A DNA stretch of 64,000 nucleotides from Russula earlei. Lineage: Eukaryota; Basidiomycota; Agaricomycetes; Russulales; Russulaceae. The notes beneath the pieces are model-generated. The model was not told the origin of the DNA. It ran no database searches and worked only from the letters and a program-made list of their open reading frames with translations. The position numbers were made by a program, and so were the translations under genes. Below, piece by piece: positions 59,793 through 64,000 of the stretch. Where the stretch lies: assembly GCA_025769875.1 (NCBI GenBank), contig JAGFNK010000002.1:310001-374000 (forward strand). The letters are read 5' to 3'. Numbering within the stretch: position 1 is the first letter of the stretch; each line of letters starts with the position of its first letter.

Positions 59793-61185
59793 ATGCAACA
59801 TCTCACCCCTTACGAGGAAAGAATAGCGTAACGAAATAAGATTGTACGTGACACGCTGGCTGTAGCCTGAAGGAGAGCATACCATTAATTGATGGTGTTC
59901 CAACGAATCCGGTTCGTCAAGTCCCTTTGGGGCCGACGGAGCTGATTCTTGGATTCCCCGTCATCGCATTCACCCTCGGAGTCAAATCTAACCTTGGACG
60001 TTTGGTTTTGCCACGGCCGACGCCAATGAGGTCGGGGTAATTGCGTTCGGATAGTAACGAGGGATCGAATTCCACCCGTGAGCAGAACCACCAGAAGCGG
60101 CGAGGAAGATGTCGATGTGTTGTATGGTGGATTGCGCTTTGCGCGCGCAAAGCGAGAAGGAAAGGCCAACACGCGAGGGAACGAGATCGAATAGAGGTCG
60201 CGCCTGGATTCTCATGATCGCCTCTGCGGACATACGCAAACTACCCTGTCCTCCGATTCCTCCTCGGCTCATGGATCGCGAACCGAACCAACATAGTCTC
60301 CGACGAGTTTGAGTTCGACCCCGACCCCCAACACAGGGGCCCGGGCCTGTGACAGGAAGCACCCCTCGCGAATGGAAATCGCGGCAGGGATCACGCGGCG
60401 GGGCCGAGACTTGAACCGAGGAGCAAGTTGGATCTCTGCGCATGACGCCGTCGGTCCCGTCGAGGGGGCTGACGCGCATCTCGACGACGGGCTTTTCCAC
60501 ACCCGGAGCGGGACGGCGCCATGGGGACCGGAGACGAAACTACGGACGACTCGGGACAAACTGACGATGGGCTTGAAGGTGCTTCGGTTCCTGCAACCAC
60601 CGTTTGGCCCAGCGTGGAGGTGGCATCATCCAGCGGGCCCAGACTGAGAGGGGGGCTCGGCCCCCTTCCCAAAAACAGATGAGATCGGCCATTGTCGCGC
60701 CAAGATGGCCGCTCTGTCTCGAGGACGCATTTCTGGGTCATGCGCGTGGGAGAATTCGACGATCGCCCAAAAACTACGAGAGCGGGGAACGGGCAGCGTG
60801 AGCGCTCGCGAGTATTGGCCGTCTACTACACTGTCGCGCTGGATGGAAATTTGGCGTGGTATTCGTATTCAAAAAGCACGTAGAGATTTCGTTTGGGAGT
60901 CAATACATACTTTGGCGTTGGCGCAGATTGAGAACGAACGCGTTGGTTCTATCCACTTTTCACAATTTTCTATGTGCTGCGCAAGTGGTGCTAGGAGGAA
61001 ACGGACAGCTCTTGGCGTCTTCACCAATGAAACAAATTTTGACGTCGAGTCGCTACGATCACGATGGAAGGTTCTGCGTTCATCAACCCTCGGACATTAC
61101 GTGGGCGTTCAGTTCAAACACACAACAAAGGGAGCATACAAAATTAAAAAACGTGATTCAGAAGAAACGGAAATACCGGTAAACG
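59793..61185. other. 1.39 kb with no supported gene
   Basis: Open frames exist on both strands (a plus frame 60705-61259 and a minus frame 60500-59988), but neither shows family motifs, plausible splice sites or a conserved look. Part of the region (60340-60500) is GC-rich and contains a T-loop-like TTCAAGT on the minus strand, which does not fold into a complete tRNA. It could be an old gene remnant. Confidence 0.35.
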
Positions 61186-61778
61186 TCAAATGTCCGGGGT
61201 CGAATCCGAAATCACTGGCACATCATAGGGCGGGTGATGTGCGACGCCACCTAGGTTGAGGGAAACAGTACCCATATGGTAGTTGAAGCTGAAAAATGGC
61301 TCGACGTTCCTCGTGACCCTATATGTTCCAGGATCCGAATAGACTTTAGTAGTACCATGCTCCTCAGGCTGATCGCTCGGCAAAGTCACAGCGATTCCGA
61401 AACCAGAATAATTCCTGATGGTGACGTCTCCTCCCTTACTAGATTGAATGGTTGAGCTCATGTCCAAGAGTGGATGGAAATTCACATGAGATTTGTCAGT
61501 TAGGTTGACGGACGCAATATACTTTTTGGTCTGGTATGTGAACGAATAAACCGGGTCGCATACGTCTTTGACGTAATATTTTCCGTATTGCCATCCGGGA
61601 AGTCCTCATGCCGACCATCCGGTAAAATCATGGTGAGTTTGGAACCAGATTGATTCTTAATCAGATGAGAGACTTGCATCAGTCGGTGGCAGGAATCCCC
61701 CAGAGGAGGGGTCCTGCGACCGGAGAACTTGAAGGTAGTGAGTAGAAGAACACCGACAAAGTCAAGATTGAACTCCAT
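61186..61778 (-). CDS. unknown protein with two related ~55-residue repeats, apparently frameshifted
   Basis: The minus frame starting at ATG 61778 (or the internal ATG near 61682) runs VSHLIKNQSGSKLTMILPDG then, after an apparent one-base break at about 61573-61583, YYVKDVCDPVYSFTYQTKKY and onward to NFHPLLDMSSTIQSS. A second unit follows: VTIRNYSGFGIAVTLPSDQP and KVYSDPGTYRVTRNVEPFFS, then FNYHMGTVSLNLGG. Both units share I+N.SG...+.LP, a central DPGTY/DVCDP-like step and a final F.Y....+.S.NL. They look like beta-sandwich repeats. It ends at stop 61186. The family is unknown and the start is uncertain. Function cannot be assigned. Confidence 0.45.
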
Positions 61779-62335
61779 GTCAAGATGGCTTTAAGGATAA
61801 ATGCTGCCAGGAAAGTGAAAGACATACAAGGCTGATTGGGATCTGGAATCAGGTGGGAAGCCTCTGAATTAGCACAGCTCTTTATCTGCCGTTGCAGTAA
61901 TGCTACTAAGGTGAGCCATCCGGCTGCCAAGTTGGCTTGGGCGAGCTCGCCTTTACGGCTTTGGAACCGGGCCGGAACATCAAATTTGCATCAAACGACG
62001 TCACAGGCGGTCCAAACGGTCAATCAACTGTAACGTGCTCGCTGCTGTCATCTCCAGCTTGCGAGCCTGGAAACGTCACACCAACACTGGATCATGATGC
62101 GACGGATGTACAGCCCTCGCACTGCCCATCCTGGTCCGGAATTTGTGGACAGATGGAGGCGGACTTCTATAAATCAACGACACCTGCAGGTGCAATTCTC
62201 CCCAGCAGTACTCCCGTTCATTCACTTCATACTCAGGTACCGGTTACCGACAACCTTTTTCTAAACTTTCTACGCTCAGTCTTGTTCCTTCCTCGACAAC
62301 TTCGACGACTCAAAATCCATATTCCATAACTAACA
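61779..62335. other. divergent intergenic region
   Basis: 557 bases between the two-repeat orphan (minus) and the small secreted protein (plus). A plus frame covers 61937-62329 but lacks features. The last 100 bases before 62336 are pyrimidine-rich (CTTGTTCCTTCCTCGACAAC), as is common just before fungal transcription starts. Confidence 0.35.
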
Positions 62336-62735
62336 ATGCGAACCTCCACTGTTCTTGCCGTATTCTGCCTCGCCGTTCGCATCGCTCCATCGTTCTCGCT
62401 TCCTATACCGTACGCCGACTGCTTCAAGTTCTCTTTCTCCCCTGAAGTTGACATTACCTTGCAGATCCAATCAGAACCTTGAGGGGCCGCTGCTGTCATC
62501 ATCGGTCCCAGGAGAAGACTCGCCACATATTGCGGTCAGGGTCGAAAATCCCAAGGAAGCGCAGCTGCTGAAATCTGCGAAGGGGACGAAGCAGAGTGAT
62601 GGAAACCCACCAGGCATTGTGGGACACCTGGTGCGGTCGCACCGGGAAGGTGTGCACCTCAAAAAGTTGGCAGATGCTCTGCATACAGGGGACCGTGATA
62701 CCGCGTGCCCGAATGGGTGTAAAGGCAAGGGCTGA
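62336..62735 (+). CDS. small secreted protein
   Basis: Two exons, 62336-62409 and 62465-62735, joined at a GTACGC donor and CAG acceptor, giving 114 residues. The N-terminus MRTSTVLAVFCLAVRIAPSF is a good signal peptide, likely cut after SFS or SLP. The mature part is hydrophilic (HIAVRVENPKEAQLLKSAKG, HLVRSHREGVHLKKLADALH) and ends TACPNGCKGKG with two cysteines. There is no membrane helix and no known domain. Small secreted proteins of this type are common in plant-associated and saprotrophic basidiomycetes. An effector-like role is only a possibility suggested by size, secretion and the transposon relic next to it. Confidence 0.65.
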
Positions 62736-62761
62736 GAATGGTAAAATTTTGAATCTTCTCG

Positions 62762-63855
62762 TCATGTGTAGAAGCTACTTGTCTTTTCCTTCTACACCTT
62801 GATGATTCTCCGGTGGTATCCTGTTGTAACTATCCACCAATTCCTGTTGTTTTGCAAAGTAGTCATGGACTACTGCCTTATTGAAATTTTGTGCACACTT
62901 TGGATCCAACACTCTTGCTTTTGAGAAAGTCAGACCGGAATTGCATTTGATGAACTGATAGTGCCAGTTTATTCTGGGGTACTGGCCAGAGAGGTCCAGA
63001 GTGTGAGTGCACAGTGCCTTTTGATCCAGAGGCATTGCCTTCATGGACATTTGGTCACACCAATCTAACAACACCTTTTCCTGGGTTGGCTTGAGAAGCT
63101 GGCTATCCTGGTGGGCTTTCTGACTGTGACCTATGCCTCCCAGAAGCTCTGTCTTGTAGTGTCTGGCAGGAAACCTTGGAAATTATTGGATGAGGACTTT
63201 GCGATGTACAGAATGCAGCACTCACATCATGGGCCAGTGCTGCACAAGCAAAAGATCAATGTATACCATTGTTGTAGTCACTCAAAGCAGCCTGTAGCTG
63301 CTGCTCATATGTGTGGTCTTGTGCTGGCCGACTGGACTGTCTGTAACATGGCATTAAGGGGATAGAATAGCAGTGACCCAGACCCCTCAGAGTCAGTGTA
63401 TGTGATCACCCAGTTGGAATCAAACTCTGCACTCTGCTATGACAGAAGGTGAGATGCAGGTGTGACCCCCAACCAAAATATAACTTGAAAACCACTCAAT
63501 GGACCTCCATTTTTCATTGCTAGAATGACATTAATGGCACTCAATAGTATAACTACAAAGTTTTTGTTCAAGCAGATACAGGGGAAAATGAAATCAGCAA
63601 GATGGTAGTGAACTGGCAAGTTCCCCATAGGTGATAGTATCCACCATGCTCCCAGTCATAATTAAGTCCTCCCCTCTTTCCAGAATTGGCAGTGATCTGA
63701 AAATGTTGTGTCACAAAAGGGGTGCTAGGGCCAGAATGGGCAGAAGGTGTGGATGACACCAATCAATCAGAAACATGATTGCATTTCTTTTTTTTTTGGT
63801 AGGGGAAAAAGGTAAGGAGTTCTTATTATTAACTCACTTATATAACTAAATTACA
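62762..63855. repeat. CpG-depleted repeat-derived tract
   Basis: By direct count only four CpG dinucleotides (62812, 62936, 63202, 63329) occur in about 1.09 kb, and none from 63331 to 63855. TG and CA are very common. The flanking gene sequence is CpG-rich. It coincides with transposase remains, so the tract most likely is an old transposable element whose methylated cytosines have decayed to TpG/CpA. The right limit coincides with return of CpG (ACATCCGTTAACGCG, 63854-63867). Confidence 0.7.
62775..63354 (-). mobile_element. degenerate transposase N-terminus (psq-type HTH plus CENPB-type HTH)
   Basis: The minus strand from ATG 63354 reads MPCYRQSSRPAQDHTYEQQL then QAALSDYNNGIH and a stop (TGA). 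Coding resumes as SFACAALAHDVS. This is the psq-like helix-turn-helix region of pogo/Tigger-type DDE transposases. After at least one frame change and a TAA, the frame ending at 62775 gives QLLKPTQEKVLLDWCDQMSM, ALCTHTLDLSGQYPRINWHY, FNKAVVHDYFAKQQELVDSY and NRIPPEN, matching the CENPB-type HTH that leads into the catalytic domain. The DDE domain should follow NRIPPEN but the frame ends in HQGVEGKDK and nothing further is seen. So this is a truncated, inactive relic. Confidence 0.7.
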
Positions 63856-64000
63856 TCCGTTAACGCGTGATTGAAGTCCCAATTCTCTTGCCGACACAAT
63901 TGCCTTTTATGGTAATTCAACCCACATCGTGAAATGTACTGGTGGCCACTAGAGGTTATTAGACAACTCATTTCAATTCTCTAGTACAGCAATGCCAACA
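63355..64000. other. right window edge, mostly repeat-derived, no gene
   Basis: Continues the CpG-free tract to 63855 without recognisable protein. It carries a T10 run at 63788-63797. From 63856 on, CpG returns and the sequence becomes AT-rich with several TTGAAGT/ATTCAAC-like words. It may be the other flank or end of the element, but no terminal inverted repeat can be paired within the window. Confidence 0.4.

Noticed and set aside
60395..60500. Minus-strand GGTTCAAGTC resembling a tRNA T-loop
   Set aside because: The T-stem has a C-C mismatch and no GGCGGGG-type acceptor 5' strand exists about 70 bases upstream, so no cloverleaf can be built.
59988..60500. 170-residue open frame on the minus strand
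   Set aside because: GC-rich chance opening; no motif or conserved-looking block.
60705..61259. 184-residue open frame on the plus strand
   Set aside because: Composition looks random, no domain, no splice context, and it overlaps the 3' end of the two-repeat orphan on the other strand.
63111..63365. Plus-strand frame with several Cys/His near the right end
   Set aside because: It is the antisense of the degenerate transposase, whose minus-strand reading matches known helix-turn-helix blocks.

Overview
The window is nuclear DNA of a filamentous basidiomycete, most likely an agaricomycete. The genes are dense, lie on both strands and are cut by many small GT-AG introns of about 42-100 bases. 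The gene content is fungal: KEX1, chitin deacetylase, DASH subunit Spc19, a Kha1-type antiporter, Mgm101 and a Pgc1-like phosphodiesterase. The protein models below were assembled by eye from exon-like reading frames joined at plausible splice sites, so internal exon borders are less certain than the overall spans. I cannot name the species.

Layout. 0-5 kb: the 3' end of a membrane protein gene, poly(A) polymerase (+) and a conserved orphan (-). 5-10.4 kb: mitochondrial GatB (+), a DsbA-like thioredoxin-fold protein (-) and a PCI protein of the CSN12/Thp1 type (+). 10.5-19 kb: a gamma-tubulin complex component (-), a type-B carboxylesterase (+) and an APC-family amino-acid permease (-). 19.7-26.2 kb: Mgm101 (+), a thioredoxin-like ER membrane protein (-), KEX1 (+) and Spc19 (+). 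26.6-32.5 kb: a NOL11/Utp8-like protein (-), a coiled-coil orphan (-) and a lysophosphatidate acyltransferase (+). 33.9-43.2 kb: a glycerophosphodiester phosphodiesterase (+), a serine/proline-rich intronless ORF (+), a tail-anchored orphan (-) and a K+/H+ antiporter (-). 44.3-55 kb: splicing factor Bud31 (-), a REEP/Yop1-type protein (+), a small unknown (+), a GCK-III kinase (+) and an Asa1-like WD40 protein (+). 55.6-64 kb: a GPI-anchored chitin deacetylase (-), a frameshifted alanyl-tRNA editing protein (+), a two-repeat orphan (-), a small secreted protein (+) and a decayed transposase in a strongly CpG-depleted tract.

The genes are mostly housekeeping and do not form one pathway. I see no biosynthetic cluster. 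The points most worth a second look are the CpG-starved transposon relic at the right edge, three reading-frame breaks in the AlaX/AARSD1-like gene, two apparent GC-AG introns, head-to-head gene pairs with start codons as little as 67 bases apart, homopolymer tracts concentrated in one gene's introns, and several orphan families. No clearly new multi-gene system was found.
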